Part shown: positions 25,633-34,389 of the stretch, in pieces
How positions within the stretch are numbered: position 1 is the stretch's first letter
How the letters are laid out: each line of letters starts with the position of its first letter
Assembly (NCBI RefSeq): GCF_016863495.1
Contig: NZ_BOOZ01000026.1
Span: 1 to 64,000, forward strand
From: Micromonospora andamanensis
GTDB taxonomy: Bacteria; Actinomycetota; Actinomycetes; Mycobacteriales; Micromonosporaceae
DNA: 64,000 nt
Direction of reading: 5' to 3'
Position numbers and translations under genes: made by a program
Notes under the pieces: model-generated
Seen by the model: only the letters and a program-made list of their open reading frames with translations
The model's database searches: none
Told to the model about the DNA's origin: nothing

Positions 25633-26031
25633 ATGCCGTTGAGTACGTACGACCTCAGAACGTCGATCGCGGTGTCCGACATACACCGGGCCGTCGCGTT
25701 CTACGAGGGCAAGCTCGGCCTTCAGGCGTTGCAGTCCGGCCCCAGCGCCCACATCGCCGACGGCAGCCGCATCTACGGCTGCGGCGGCCGACCCGCGCTG
25801 AACGTCTACCAGTCGGTCACTGCCGGTAAGAGCCAGGCGACCCTGGCGACCTGGTACGTCGACGACATCGACCAGGTCGTCGACGAGCTCGTCGCTTCCG
25901 GCGTCGAGATCGTCAGGTACGACCAGTTGGCGCACGACGCCAGGGGAATCACCGCTCGGGCCGGCGGTGGACGCATCGCCTGGTTCCAGGATCCGGACGG
26001 CAACACCTTCGCCCTCGAAGCCGACGTCTGA
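25633..26031 (+). CDS. VOC/glyoxalase family protein
   Basis: A 132-residue vicinal-oxygen-chelate protein with two beta-alpha-beta-beta-beta units: LRTSIAVSDIHRAVAFYEGK, then WYVDDIDQVVDELVASGVEI and WFQDPDGNTFALE. The C-terminal Glu that binds metal in glyoxalases is present; the N-terminal His is replaced. It may be a dioxygenase, a lyase or an antibiotic-binding protein. ATG 25633 is preferred over GTG 25603. It starts 54 bases after the preceding gene. Confidence 0.85.
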   Translation: MPLSTYDLRTSIAVSDIHRAVAFYEGKLGLQALQSGPSAHIADGSRIYGCGGRPALNVYQSVTAGKSQATLATWYVDDIDQVVDELVASGVEIVRYDQLAHDARGITARAGGGRIAWFQDPDGNTFALEADV

Positions 26032-26131
26032 CGGCGGGCCGCCACGGTGGTGTCGACGAGTGGCACGCCGCCGAGCCTGGCAGCGCAGCCGGCCCACGCG
26101 ACTGCCACGCGCCGCGTCACGCTGAGTCGCC

Positions 26132-26359
26132 CTACCGGTGCCGGTTGCGGGGATGCTTCTTGGCCGTCCGCTCGTTGCCGTGTTTGTAGTTGCCGGTGAC
26201 GCGTGCCATCAACTCCTGAGGATCTTCGGTGTTGACGTCGATCAGGAACCGGGCCGCGGCGGCACCGCGAAGCACCACGGCAGGGCGGCCGTGGTGGAGC
26301 AGTTCCACGTCCCCGTTCTTGCGGACGCGATAGGTGAATCCTTCGGGTGCACCGGGCAT
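26132..26359 (-). CDS. Small conserved hypothetical protein
   Basis: A 75-residue protein: a short beta-rich part (GFTYRVRKNGDVELLHHGRP), the helix GAAAARFLIDVN, and a very basic C-terminus (NYKHGNERTAKKHPRNRHR). The pattern is common among actinomycetes without known role; the basic tail suggests nucleic-acid contact. The start at ATG 26359 fits the beginning of the conserved region. It stands alone. Confidence 0.75.
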   Translation of the reverse strand: MPGAPEGFTYRVRKNGDVELLHHGRPAVVLRGAAAARFLIDVNTEDPQELMARVTGNYKHGNERTAKKHPRNRHR

Positions 26360-26468
26360 CGACGTATCATCCTCGCAGGCAGGACCACGCGCGACCGAAT
26401 AACCGCTGCCGGCCGGGCCACGCCTGTCGCAGCGGGCGACCGGCGGCGGCAGCCACTGCGGCGTACGG

Positions 26469-26720
26469 TCACGGAGCTGCCCGGTGCGCCGGTTCCCAGA
26501 GCAGGATCTGGCGGTGGTGGCTGAAACCGTTGCGCCTGTAGAAGTCGACAGCGCGGCGGCCGGAATGGACCGTCACGTGCAGCAGCCCACGCGTACTGGC
26601 CTCGGCCAGGATCGCGGCCATCAGCGCGCCCCCGATGCCCTGCCCGTCGGGATACCGGTGTTGTATCCGGACCAATCTCCAACGCGGCAGGTCATCGCCG
26701 GGGCCCGCCGTAGGCCGGCC
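26469..26720 (-). pseudogene. C-terminal fragment of a GNAT acetyltransferase
   Basis: The frame carries the second half of a GNAT domain: the acetyl-CoA loop DGQGIGGALMAAILAEAS, then LHVTVHSGRRAVDFYRRNGF and HHRQILLWEP. The first half (strands 1-3) is missing and the preceding sequence belongs to the promoter side of the DinB gene at 26789. No ATG lies before the fragment; TTG 26678 would give about 69 residues. Probably a gene remnant. Confidence 0.65.
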
Positions 26721-26788
26721 AGGGACTTCGACACAGGGCCTGAGGGCGATCCGGCCTCGGCGGGGTGACGGTCTGGGATGCTGCGCCC

Positions 26789-27286
26789 ATGCCTTCTTTC
26801 CCACCCACCTTCGCCGACCAGGTCATCGCCCAGCCGGCGCACGCCCAGTTCGAGTCGTTCCTCGACGAGCACCGCGCGGCGCTCAACGGCTGCCTGGACG
26901 GGCTGACCGAGGAACAGGCACGCCGTTCCTTGGTGGCCTCCCGGACCACGCTGCTGGGTCTGGTGAAGCACGCGACGTTCGTCGAAAAGGTCTGGTTCGA
27001 CGAAGCCGTCACGGGTCGGTCGCGCGCCGAGATCGGCATCCCGCAGTCGTCGCACGATTCGTTCCTCCTCGGCGACGGTGACACGATCGCCACAGTCCAG
27101 CAGGCCCACCGCGAAGCCTGCGCGGCGTCCCGGCGGGCGACGTCGTCGCTGGGGCTGGACGACATCCTGCCCGGGCACCGGCGGGGCCCGCTGCCGCTGC
27201 GGTGGGTGTATCTGCACGTGCTGCGCGAACTCGCCCAGCACTGTGGGCACGCCGACATCCTCCGGGAGCAGTTGCTCGACGAGTAA
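26789..27286 (+). CDS. DinB/DUF664 family protein
   Basis: A 165-residue four-helix bundle of the DinB/DUF664 type: FESFLDEHRAALNGCLDGLT, TTLLGLVKHATFVEKVWFDE, and LHVLRELAQHCGHADILREQ. The three metal-binding His positions are in HATFVEKV, the ELAQHCGHAD helix and its neighbour. Such proteins are often mycothiol-dependent transferases or maleylpyruvate isomerase-like. ATG 26789 begins the conserved region. It may be followed by the ligase operon 86 bases downstream, without coupling. Confidence 0.9.
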   Translation: MPSFPPTFADQVIAQPAHAQFESFLDEHRAALNGCLDGLTEEQARRSLVASRTTLLGLVKHATFVEKVWFDEAVTGRSRAEIGIPQSSHDSFLLGDGDTIATVQQAHREACAASRRATSSLGLDDILPGHRRGPLPLRWVYLHVLRELAQHCGHADILREQLLDE

Positions 27287-27372
27287 CACATCAGGCCGGC
27301 TGGGTAGGGGTACTCAGCGGCCACCGTGTGCGGGCTCAGGTGTGGACGCGGCGGCGTGGACAGGATGTCGTC

Positions 27373-28950
27373 ATGGCCGAACTGCCACCCCGACCCATCG
27401 TTCTGCGTACCGCCGATTCGCCGTTGCCGGCCACTGTCGCGCGCGGCCGGCAGGCCATCCTGGCGGCCCTCGGCCGGCTGGTCGCCGCGCTGAGCCGGCT
27501 CGTCGGCCGCCACCCCGCCGGGTGGCGGTGGCTGGCGCGGCGGCACCATCCGTTCCTCGACCGGCTGGCCGGTGCGAACGCACAGGCGACATGCGTACGA
27601 GCCGCCCGGCTGGTGCCTGCCTACCGGGCCTTCCTGCGCACCCGTCCCGCCGGTGCCCGCCGCCGGTTGGGCGACTTTCCGGAGACCGACAAGCTCGGCT
27701 ACGTGACGGCCTACGATGCCGCCGCGCGCTGCTGGCGGGGACGGCTGCCCACCCGTGGGGTGGTGGTCGACGAGTCGGCCGGCTCGTCCGGGCAGCCGTT
27801 CAACTGGCCTCGCGGGGACCGGGAACTGCGCTCGGTGCACCGCGACATCGCCGGCTACACCGGCCTGGTGTTTCCGATGCGCCGGCCGTTCGTCATCAAC
27901 GCCTACTCGATGGGCGCCTGGGCGACCGGGACGACGACAGGCGCCGCGATGGCCCGGATCGCCGTGGTGAAGAACACCGGCCCGGACCTCGGGAAGATCG
28001 TCGACACGCTCCGCGAGTTCGGTCCCGAGTTCGACTACCTGGTGACCGCCTACCCGCCGTTCCTCAAGCACCTGCGGGATCGGCTCGACGCCGAGGGGTT
28101 CCCCTGGTCGCGGTACCGCATCTTCGCCAACTGCGGCGGCGAGGGGATGACCGAGGCGCTGCGCGACTACCTGGAGCAGCGGTTCGCGCTCGCGCGTTCG
28201 GCGTACGGGGCCTCGGACCTGACTATCGGCATCGGGGCGGAGACCCGGTTCACGGTGTGGCTGCGGCGGCGGTTGCAGACCGACCGCGGCCTGCGGACCG
28301 CGCTGCTCGGCGCCGACGAGCAGCGGCTGCCGATGGTGTTCCAGTACAACCCGTTCACCACCTACCTGGAGACCAACGAGCGACGGGAGCTGGTCTGCAC
28401 GGTCACCGGCGACGTGCTGCAACCCCGGCTGCGCTACAACGTCGGCGACGAGGCGCTGCTCGTGCCGTACCGGCGGATCGTCGAGCTGGCGCAGGCCGAC
28501 CCGGTACGCGGGGCCGAGCTGCGCACCGCCGTCTCGGTCGAGCGGATGACCCTGCCGGTGCTGCTGCTCTTCGGCCGGCGTGACTCCACTGTCTCCTACC
28601 TGGGGGCCAACCTCTACCCCCAGGACGTCGAGTACGGCCTCTACACCGGCAACCCGCACGCCGCTGAGATCAACCGTTTCTGTCTGGCGCTTGTCGAGGA
28701 CGCGGCACTGGAGACCCGGCCGGTGATCCACCTCGAACTGCGTCGCCCGTTGGCCGCCGCGCAGCGCGACGCGCTCGCCGCCGCGTGCCGCAACGGGGTA
28801 CGCCGCCACCTCACCTCGGTCTCGCGGGACTTCGCCCAGTCTCTCGTGGAGGACCCGACCGCCGGTGATCTGCGGGTGGAGCTGCACGAACCCGGACATG
28901 GCCCGTTCGCCGGCCAGCAGAAGATCAAGAATGTCTACCTGGTGAGGTGA
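27373..28950 (+). CDS. Adenylate-forming ligase, PaaK / F390-synthetase-like
   Basis: A 525-residue ANL-superfamily enzyme most like phenylacetate-CoA ligase and coenzyme F390 synthetase. Core motifs are intact: the phosphate loop ESAGSSGQP (residues 134-142), AYGASD (A5), PRLRYNVGDEALL (A7) and FGRRDSTVSYLGANLYPQDV (A8). The first 60 residues are an additional helical segment. It should activate a carboxylic acid as acyl-AMP and pass it to CoA or an amine; the acid is unknown. It is the first gene of a four-gene operon with overlapping or abutting stops and starts (28950/28953, 29390/29393, 30475/30476), ending with a nitroreductase, so its product is probably modified by them. Confidence 0.88.
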   Translation: MAELPPRPIVLRTADSPLPATVARGRQAILAALGRLVAALSRLVGRHPAGWRWLARRHHPFLDRLAGANAQATCVRAARLVPAYRAFLRTRPAGARRRLGDFPETDKLGYVTAYDAAARCWRGRLPTRGVVVDESAGSSGQPFNWPRGDRELRSVHRDIAGYTGLVFPMRRPFVINAYSMGAWATGTTTGAAMARIAVVKNTGPDLGKIVDTLREFGPEFDYLVTAYPPFLKHLRDRLDAEGFPWSRYRIFANCGGEGMTEALRDYLEQRFALARSAYGASDLTIGIGAETRFTVWLRRRLQTDRGLRTALLGADEQRLPMVFQYNPFTTYLETNERRELVCTVTGDVLQPRLRYNVGDEALLVPYRRIVELAQADPVRGAELRTAVSVERMTLPVLLLFGRRDSTVSYLGANLYPQDVEYGLYTGNPHAAEINRFCLALVEDAALETRPVIHLELRRPLAAAQRDALAAACRNGVRRHLTSVSRDFAQSLVEDPTAGDLRVELHEPGHGPFAGQQKIKNVYLVR

Positions 28951-28952
28951 CC

Positions 28953-29393
28953 ATGCGTACCCGTGACTTCTCCCGCGCTCCCGCCCAGGCCCGCGCCGGT
29001 GCCATGTTCATCGGCGGGACCCGTTACGCCAATCCCCTAGTGCTGCTGCGGCTGGCGCCGGCGTGGTTCCGGATGGTCCGCGACATGCGCCGGATGTCCG
29101 GCTACTGCTGGCACACGGTCTACTGGCAGTTCCCGTTGACTCTCGGCACCATCGCGTTCTTCACCGACCGCGACGCGATGCTGCGCTTCGCCCGTACCCG
29201 CCATCACCGGCGGTTGATGGTCTGGTTGACCGACGGCACCCGCAACGCGACAGCCGGGTTCATCCGACTCTACAGCGCCGCTCCGGACGGGTACTCCAAC
29301 GGCGCGTGGCGGGCCGAAGGCCCGGAGATGGGACACATCGCGACCTTCACCCCGCTGGGCGCGGAGACGACCGGGCCGGCGGTCCGGCGGTGA
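28953..29393 (+). CDS. Small alpha/beta-barrel protein, DUF4188/monooxygenase-like (tentative)
   Basis: A 146-residue protein: GGTRYANPLVLLRLAPAWFR, MVRDMRRMSGYCWHTVYWQF, TIAFFTDRDAMLRFARTRHH, LMVWLTDGTRNATAGFIRLY. The order (strand, long helix, strand, helix with HH) suggests a ferredoxin-like dimeric barrel as in DUF4188, HmoA-type monooxygenases and aldoxime dehydratase relatives; the assignment is weak. ATG 28953 follows the ligase stop by 2 bases; GTG 28947 would overlap it as GTGA. The next gene overlaps its stop. It must work with the ligase and nitroreductase. Confidence 0.7.
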   Translation: MRTRDFSRAPAQARAGAMFIGGTRYANPLVLLRLAPAWFRMVRDMRRMSGYCWHTVYWQFPLTLGTIAFFTDRDAMLRFARTRHHRRLMVWLTDGTRNATAGFIRLYSAAPDGYSNGAWRAEGPEMGHIATFTPLGAETTGPAVRR

Positions 29394-30475
29394 GCACCCA
29401 CCGCTTCGAACGCGTCACCGGCCATCGTGACCTGCGGCAGTTCCTGGCCTTCGCCGACCGGCTGTACGCCGACGAGCCGCGCCACGTACCTGTCCCCCGG
29501 CGGCAGATCCGGCGGTGGTGGCGCGACGGCGTGCCGCTGTACCTGCTGCGCGACGCCGCCGGCACGGTGGTCGCCCGTACCACCCTGCACACCGACCCGG
29601 CCTTCGACGCCAAGATCGGCCGCCGGTGCCAACTGTTCGGGCTCACCGAGTTCACCGCGTCCGCCGCCCGACCACTGTTCGACGCGCTGAACGCGTACGC
29701 CGACGCCGACCGGGATCTGCTGTTCGGTCCGGTGGCGTTGCTGCCCAACCAGGCCGGCGGGGTGATCACATCCGGCTACCCCGAGCGGGGTTTCGTCGAC
29801 AGCGCCTGGAACCCGCCGCGCTACGTGGCCGCCTACGAGGAGTACGGATTCCACCGCCGGTTCGAGTCGGACACCTGGATCTGCCCGGTGACCGCCCCGA
29901 CCCGCCCGGTGCCGGCCCCGACGCGCATCGAGCCGGACGGTGCCCGGCTCGAACTGCACCGTGGTGACGTCGGGCGGCTCGACGAGCAGCTCGACCTGCT
30001 ACGCGGGATGCTCAACGCCGCCTTCGCCCAGCTCGGCTACTACACCCCGATCTCGGCGGAACAGCTCCGACGGCAGACCGACGGGCTGGCGTACCTGCTC
30101 GACGAGTCACTGCTGCTCTACCTGACCCGCGACGGCCAGCCGGTGGCGTTCGTGCTCTGTGTACCTGACATCAGCGAGTTCCTGGTCGCGGTCCGCGGCG
30201 ACCTGCACCTGGTCAACCAGCTACGGCTGCTGGCCACTCGGCACCGCTACCGACGGGAGGCGGTGCTCATCGTCAAGGGCGTGCTCCCGCGGTACCAGGG
30301 GCGCGGCTACCAGCGGCTGCTCTCCGCGCACCTGCACCGCAACCTGCACATCGCCGGCTACACGACGCTGCGCAGCACCTACGTCGGGCGGGACAACCCG
30401 GCGTCGGCCGCCCAGTACCGGCGGCTCGGCGGTCGTCCGCTGCACGGGTACACGTTCTACGCCAAGGAGCGGTAG
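29390..30475 (+). CDS. YghO-like GNAT-fold protein
   Basis: A 361-residue protein with a duplicated GNAT fold similar to YghO: an N-terminal part (FLAFADRLYADEPRHVPVPR, LFGPVALLPNQAGGVITSGY) and a C-terminal acetyltransferase unit with LIVKGVLPRYQGRGYQRLLS and LRSTYVGRDNPASAAQYRRL. YghO-type proteins neighbour acyl-activating and amine-forming enzymes in several bacteria, which suggests an N-acylation role. GTG 29390 overlaps the upstream stop by 4 bases (GTGA) and the next gene begins directly after its stop. An acyl transfer from the ligase product to an amine is a reasonable but unproven role. Confidence 0.82.
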   Translation: MSTHRFERVTGHRDLRQFLAFADRLYADEPRHVPVPRRQIRRWWRDGVPLYLLRDAAGTVVARTTLHTDPAFDAKIGRRCQLFGLTEFTASAARPLFDALNAYADADRDLLFGPVALLPNQAGGVITSGYPERGFVDSAWNPPRYVAAYEEYGFHRRFESDTWICPVTAPTRPVPAPTRIEPDGARLELHRGDVGRLDEQLDLLRGMLNAAFAQLGYYTPISAEQLRRQTDGLAYLLDESLLLYLTRDGQPVAFVLCVPDISEFLVAVRGDLHLVNQLRLLATRHRYRREAVLIVKGVLPRYQGRGYQRLLSAHLHRNLHIAGYTTLRSTYVGRDNPASAAQYRRLGGRPLHGYTFYAKER

Positions 30476-31444
30476 GTGGACCACGCCGCGTTCCGTGCGC
30501 TGGCGCCGTTGTGCTGGCGGGCGCCGAGCGCGCACAACACCCAGCCGTGGCGGCTGCGCTACGAACCCGGGGCCATCCACGTCGGTTGGGACCCGGCCCA
30601 CACGCTGCCGGCGGCCGACCCCACCGGCCGGGACCTGCGACTGTCGCTCGGCGCGTTCGTCGAGAGCTGTCTGATCGTCGCCGCCGACGCGGGCCTACGA
30701 CTGGAGTACGTCGCCGAGTACGACGAGCGGCACCACCGGGTGGGTCGGCTGCGGCCCGCTCCGCACCGCTACCCGACGCCCTTCCGCATCGCCGACGTGT
30801 GGCAACGCCGCACCGACCGGGGCACCTTCGCCGCCGCCGGGCCCGAGCAGGACACGCTCGCGACGCTCGACGCGGTCGCCCGGCAGGCCGGCGGTGGCGT
30901 CCGCGCCGTGCCGGATCCGGATCGCCTCGGTGTCCTGCTCCGTGCCGCCGACCGGCGGGTGTACGGGGACCCGACGGTCGTCGCCGAGCTGCGTCGCTGG
31001 CTGCGGCTGAGTCCGACGCATCCGGACTACCACGCCGACGGACTCAACGACCGCTGCCTCGCGTTGTCCCGGCCCGCCGCGACCGGGCTACGCGCGGCGC
31101 TCGCCGCGTACCCGGTGCTCCGGCCACTGGGGTTGCCGAGGCTGCTCGCCGCCGCCGACGACCCGCTCGCGCGCGGCGGCGCGGTGCTGGTTCTCGTCGG
31201 CCCGGCGGACCTCGACCGGCCTGGTCAGGTCGAGTTCGGCCGGGTGCTGCTGCGGGTCTGGCTGGCCCTGCACACCGCCGGGCTGGCAGCGCATCCGCTG
31301 AGCCAGCTCATCGACGTCGCCGTCACCCGGACGGCGCTCGGTGCACTGCTTGACGTCGCACCGGACCGGCTGTTGCACGTGACCCGGGTGGGTCGGCCCA
31401 CGCGTCCGGCACCCCGTTCGGCGCGCCGGCTCGACACTGTCTGA
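30476..31444 (+). CDS. Acg-type nitroreductase family protein
   Basis: A 322-residue FMN-binding protein of the Acg/Rv2032-like nitroreductase group. The signature APSAHNTQPWRLRY lies at the N-terminus; ADVWQRRTDRGTF and GGAVLVLVGPADLD mark the middle, and the C-terminal helical part (LRVWLALHTAGLAAHPLSQL) the end of the fold. Acg proteins sequester or use FMN; other members reduce or dehydrogenate ring systems. GTG 30476 follows the upstream TAG without a gap. It closes the four-gene operon, and may oxidise or cyclise the ligase product. Confidence 0.88.
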   Translation: MDHAAFRALAPLCWRAPSAHNTQPWRLRYEPGAIHVGWDPAHTLPAADPTGRDLRLSLGAFVESCLIVAADAGLRLEYVAEYDERHHRVGRLRPAPHRYPTPFRIADVWQRRTDRGTFAAAGPEQDTLATLDAVARQAGGGVRAVPDPDRLGVLLRAADRRVYGDPTVVAELRRWLRLSPTHPDYHADGLNDRCLALSRPAATGLRAALAAYPVLRPLGLPRLLAAADDPLARGGAVLVLVGPADLDRPGQVEFGRVLLRVWLALHTAGLAAHPLSQLIDVAVTRTALGALLDVAPDRLLHVTRVGRPTRPAPRSARRLDTV

Positions 31445-31512
31445 CAGCTGTGACAATGTCGTTGATGGATGGATGGACACGGCAGAAGCCCCCGCGACCT
31501 GTGGGGTCGGGG

Positions 31513-32094
31513 GTGAGCGGCATCCCGACGCCGACCGAGATCGTGCTGGTCCGGCACGCCCGGTCCGTCCCGCCGACCGCCGACGGTCCGGACGAGTTCA
31601 CCCGCCCGCTGACCACCGACGGGCTGCGGCAGGCGCAGGAGCTGGTGGCAGTGCTCACCGAGCCGCGACCGGCGGCGGTGTGGTCCAGCCCGTACCGGCG
31701 TGCGATCCAGACCGTCCAGCCGACAGCCGATGCGCTCGGCCTGCCCGTACGCACCCTGACCGAGCTACGCGAGTGGGACGACGGCCTCTCCTTCACCGAG
31801 GTCTGGGAGTCGCATTACGTGCGGAGCTGGGCGAACCTCTCCTACGCCCGCCCGGGCGGCGAGAGCCTCGAACAGCTCAGCATCCGTGCCGTCGAGGCCG
31901 TCCGGACGCTCGTACGCCACAATCCTGGCCGGGTAGTTCTCGTCGGCAGCCACGGCACCTTCATCTCCCGGGCGTTGGCCGGTTTCGGCGTGCCGGTCAG
32001 CTGGGCCACGGTGCGACAGATGCCGATGCCCGCGATCTACCGACTTCGCTTTACCGACCCGAGCACCCGTCCCACGGTGTGCGGTTGGACCTGA
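31513..32094 (+). CDS. Histidine phosphatase superfamily protein
   Basis: Phosphoglycerate-mutase-like phosphatase, about 193 residues. The catalytic motif reads VLVRHARS (RHA where most have RHG), followed by SSPYRRAIQTVQPTADALGL and GSHGTFISRAL with the second catalytic His. It should hydrolyse a phosphomonoester; the substrate is unknown. GTG 31513 is chosen close to the first strand (MSGIPTPTEIVLVRHARS); ATG 31450, just 5 bases after the nitroreductase stop, is possible and would extend the operon to a fifth gene. Confidence 0.85.
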   Translation: MSGIPTPTEIVLVRHARSVPPTADGPDEFTRPLTTDGLRQAQELVAVLTEPRPAAVWSSPYRRAIQTVQPTADALGLPVRTLTELREWDDGLSFTEVWESHYVRSWANLSYARPGGESLEQLSIRAVEAVRTLVRHNPGRVVLVGSHGTFISRALAGFGVPVSWATVRQMPMPAIYRLRFTDPSTRPTVCGWT

Positions 32095-32249
32095 TCGCCT
32101 CGGCCCGGCGTCAACCGGTCGCCGTCGCCGGTGCGACGCTGCTGGCATGCCTGCCGCCGGTTCGGCGGACCGGGGTGGTGGCGGACCGTAAGGAATCCGA
32201 AAGACCCGGCGAGGGTGATCCGTGACCTGCTGTCGATAGCGTGGGCGGG

Positions 32250-32960
32250 ATGGGACACCGGGTGTTGGTGGTCGACGACGACCCGACAGTCAGTGACGTC
32301 GTCCGGCGTTACCTGGAGCAGGCTGGCTGCGAGGTCCAGTTGGCCGTGGACGGGGCCGACGGCCTCGCCGCGATCGCCGCCGCACGCCCTGACCTCGTGG
32401 TGCTCGACCTCATGATGCCCGGCATCGACGGCCTTGAGGTCTGTCGCCGGATCCGACGACAGTTGCCCGACCTGCCGGTGGTCATGCTGACCGCACTCGG
32501 TGAGGAGGCCGACCGGGTCCTAGGGCTCGAGGTCGGCGCCGACGACTACGTCACCAAGCCTTTCTCCCCCCGCGAACTCGTGCTGCGGATCCGCTCCGTG
32601 CTGCGCCGCACCGCCGCGCACACCGCTCATCCCACAGTCCCCGCGAAGCTGACCGACGCGGCCCTGACCGTGGACACCGCGCGCCGTACCGCCACGGTGG
32701 CCGGCACACCGCTGGCGCTGACCGCCCGGGAAATCGATCTGCTGATCTTCTTCATGCGACATCCCGGGCGGGCGTGGTCGCGTAGCGACCTGCTGGACAA
32801 GGTCTGGGGGTGGCAGTTCGGCGACCAGTCGACCGTCACCGTCCACGTCCGCCGACTACGCGAGAAGATCGAGGACGACCCGGCGAACCCGCAGCGCATC
32901 CGTACCGTGTGGGGTGTCGGATACCGCTTCGACCCGATCGACGAGGAAACCGGCACGTGA
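32250..32960 (+). CDS. OmpR-family response regulator
   Basis: A 236-residue response regulator. The receiver domain carries VDDDPTVSD, the phospho-acceptor Asp53 in VLDLMMPGIDG, VVMLTALG and the Lys in YVTKPFSPREL. The C-terminal winged helix has LTAREIDLLIFFMRHPGRAW, STVTVHVRRLREKIEDDPAN and VWGVGYRF. It partners the kinase whose GTG overlaps its stop (GTGA). ATG 32250 is favoured over GTG 32241. The regulon is unknown. Confidence 0.93.
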   Translation: MGHRVLVVDDDPTVSDVVRRYLEQAGCEVQLAVDGADGLAAIAAARPDLVVLDLMMPGIDGLEVCRRIRRQLPDLPVVMLTALGEEADRVLGLEVGADDYVTKPFSPRELVLRIRSVLRRTAAHTAHPTVPAKLTDAALTVDTARRTATVAGTPLALTAREIDLLIFFMRHPGRAWSRSDLLDKVWGWQFGDQSTVTVHVRRLREKIEDDPANPQRIRTVWGVGYRFDPIDEETGT

Positions 32961-33973
32961 CCGACACCCTGCTCATCGGGCTCTACGCCCTGGCCGCCGG
33001 CGGCGTCGTCGGCCTGGTCGGCGCCGCGGCGCTCCGGCTGCTCCGGGGCCGCTCGATTCTCGTCCACATCCTGGTTCTCCTCGCCGTCACGGTGCTCGCC
33101 GTGGTCGCCGGAGTCGTCACAGTCGCGCAGGCGATGTTCCTCTCCGCGCACGACCTGTGGGTCGTCCTCGTCACGGTCAGCGCCGCCGCGCTCATCAGTC
33201 TCGCCGTCGGCGCCGTCTTCGGCAGCCGGCTGGCCGCCTCCGCGGTGTGGGCGCAGACAGCCCGGGAACGCGAACGGCGGCTGGAGGCCGGGCGCCGGGA
33301 GCTTGTCGCCTGGGTGTCGCACGACCTGCGCACCCCCCTGGCGGGGCTGCGGGCCATGGCCGAGGCCCTGGAGGACCGCATCATCGAGGACCCGGCCGTC
33401 GTCGACGACTACCACCGGCGGATCCGGGTGGAGACCGACCGGATGGCCCAGCTCGTCGACGACCTGTTCGAGTTGTCCCGCATCAACGCCGGGGCGCTCC
33501 GGCTGATGCCCACCACCGTGCCGTTACGCGAGGTGGTGTCCGACGCGATCGCCGGCGTCGCCCCGCTGGCCGCCCGCCGCCGGATCCACCTCGTCGCGGC
33601 GGACAGTGGCTGGCCCGACGTCCGGGCTGGCGAACGTGAACTCGCCCGGATCGTCAGCAACCTGCTGATCAACTCCGTCCGGTACACCCCAGAGGACGGC
33701 AGCGTGCACATCGCCGCCGGCCACGAGACCGACAGTGTGTGGCTGGCGGTCTCCGACACCTGCGGCGGCATCCCGGGCGAAGACCTGGACCGGGTCTTCG
33801 ACGTCGCGTTCCGCGGCGAGCGCGCCCGCACACCAGGGGCGGCCGGCTCCGGGGGCGGCGGCGGACTCGGCCTGGCCATCGTGCGCGGCCTCGTCGAGGC
33901 GCACGGTGGCCGGGTGGACGTCCGCAACACCGACAACGGCTGCCGATTCGAGGTACGCCTGCCCGCCATCTGA
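32957..33973 (+). CDS. Sensor histidine kinase
   Basis: A 338-residue kinase with an N-terminal membrane region of about three helices (LIGLYALAAGGVVGLVGAAA, LVHILVLLAVTVLAVVAGVV, LWVVLVTVSAAALISLAVGA) and very little outside the membrane. The DHp box reads VSHDLRTPLAGLRAMAEAL (phospho-accepting His); the ATPase has NLLINSVRYTPEDG, VSDTCGGIPGEDLDRVF and GGGGGLGLAIVRGLVEAHGG. It signals to the co-translated OmpR regulator. Short sensors of this type often detect membrane or cell-envelope stress. Confidence 0.93.
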   Translation: MTDTLLIGLYALAAGGVVGLVGAAALRLLRGRSILVHILVLLAVTVLAVVAGVVTVAQAMFLSAHDLWVVLVTVSAAALISLAVGAVFGSRLAASAVWAQTARERERRLEAGRRELVAWVSHDLRTPLAGLRAMAEALEDRIIEDPAVVDDYHRRIRVETDRMAQLVDDLFELSRINAGALRLMPTTVPLREVVSDAIAGVAPLAARRRIHLVAADSGWPDVRAGERELARIVSNLLINSVRYTPEDGSVHIAAGHETDSVWLAVSDTCGGIPGEDLDRVFDVAFRGERARTPGAAGSGGGGGLGLAIVRGLVEAHGGRVDVRNTDNGCRFEVRLPAI

Positions 33974-34046
33974 CCACGAGAACTGGCGCAGCCACGGAGC
34001 GATGCCGACGACGGCCCGTTCACGCTCGCGCAGTCAGCCGTTGCCG

Positions 34047-34259
34047 TCAGTCGGCGAAGGTGAGGTCACGTTCGGCAAGTGCCGCCGCCAGGATGCCGAT
34101 CGCCCTCGGCCCGACGCCGTGCAGGGCGAGTAGATCACGGCGGCGGTGCGTGGCCACTTGAGCGAGCGTCGTGATGCCGGCTTCGAGCAGGGCGCTGTTG
34201 GCAGGTCGCCCGATCGGCGGCAGGTCACCGATCTGTGCGGGCACATCGCGGGTACTCAC
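34047..34259 (-). CDS. Small helix-hairpin-helix DNA-binding protein
   Basis: A 70-residue protein with one helix-hairpin-helix unit: PANSALLEAGITTLAQVATH, then RRRDLLALHGVGPRAIGILA and a final helix. It resembles the C-terminal domain of RNA polymerase alpha or the HhH of DNA ligase and can bind DNA without sequence specificity. ATG 34259 begins the conserved part; ATG 34246 in another frame is a shadow. It stands alone, convergent with the kinase gene. Confidence 0.8.
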   Translation of the reverse strand: MSTRDVPAQIGDLPPIGRPANSALLEAGITTLAQVATHRRRDLLALHGVGPRAIGILAAALAERDLTFAD

Positions 34260-34389
34260 CCGATCACGATAAGCCGTCCGGACGGCGATCCGCGTTCCCG
34301 GACTGATGTCATTTCCACGAGCCGATCGTGGGGCCGGTGGTGGCGGGAAACGCGCCGTCGGATGGCACGCTTGTCGATATCGTTGCGGC

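Noticed and set aside
26692..28899. 735-residue minus-strand open frame
   Set aside because: It is the antisense of the adenylate-forming ligase and DinB genes, whose motifs are convincing on the plus strand.
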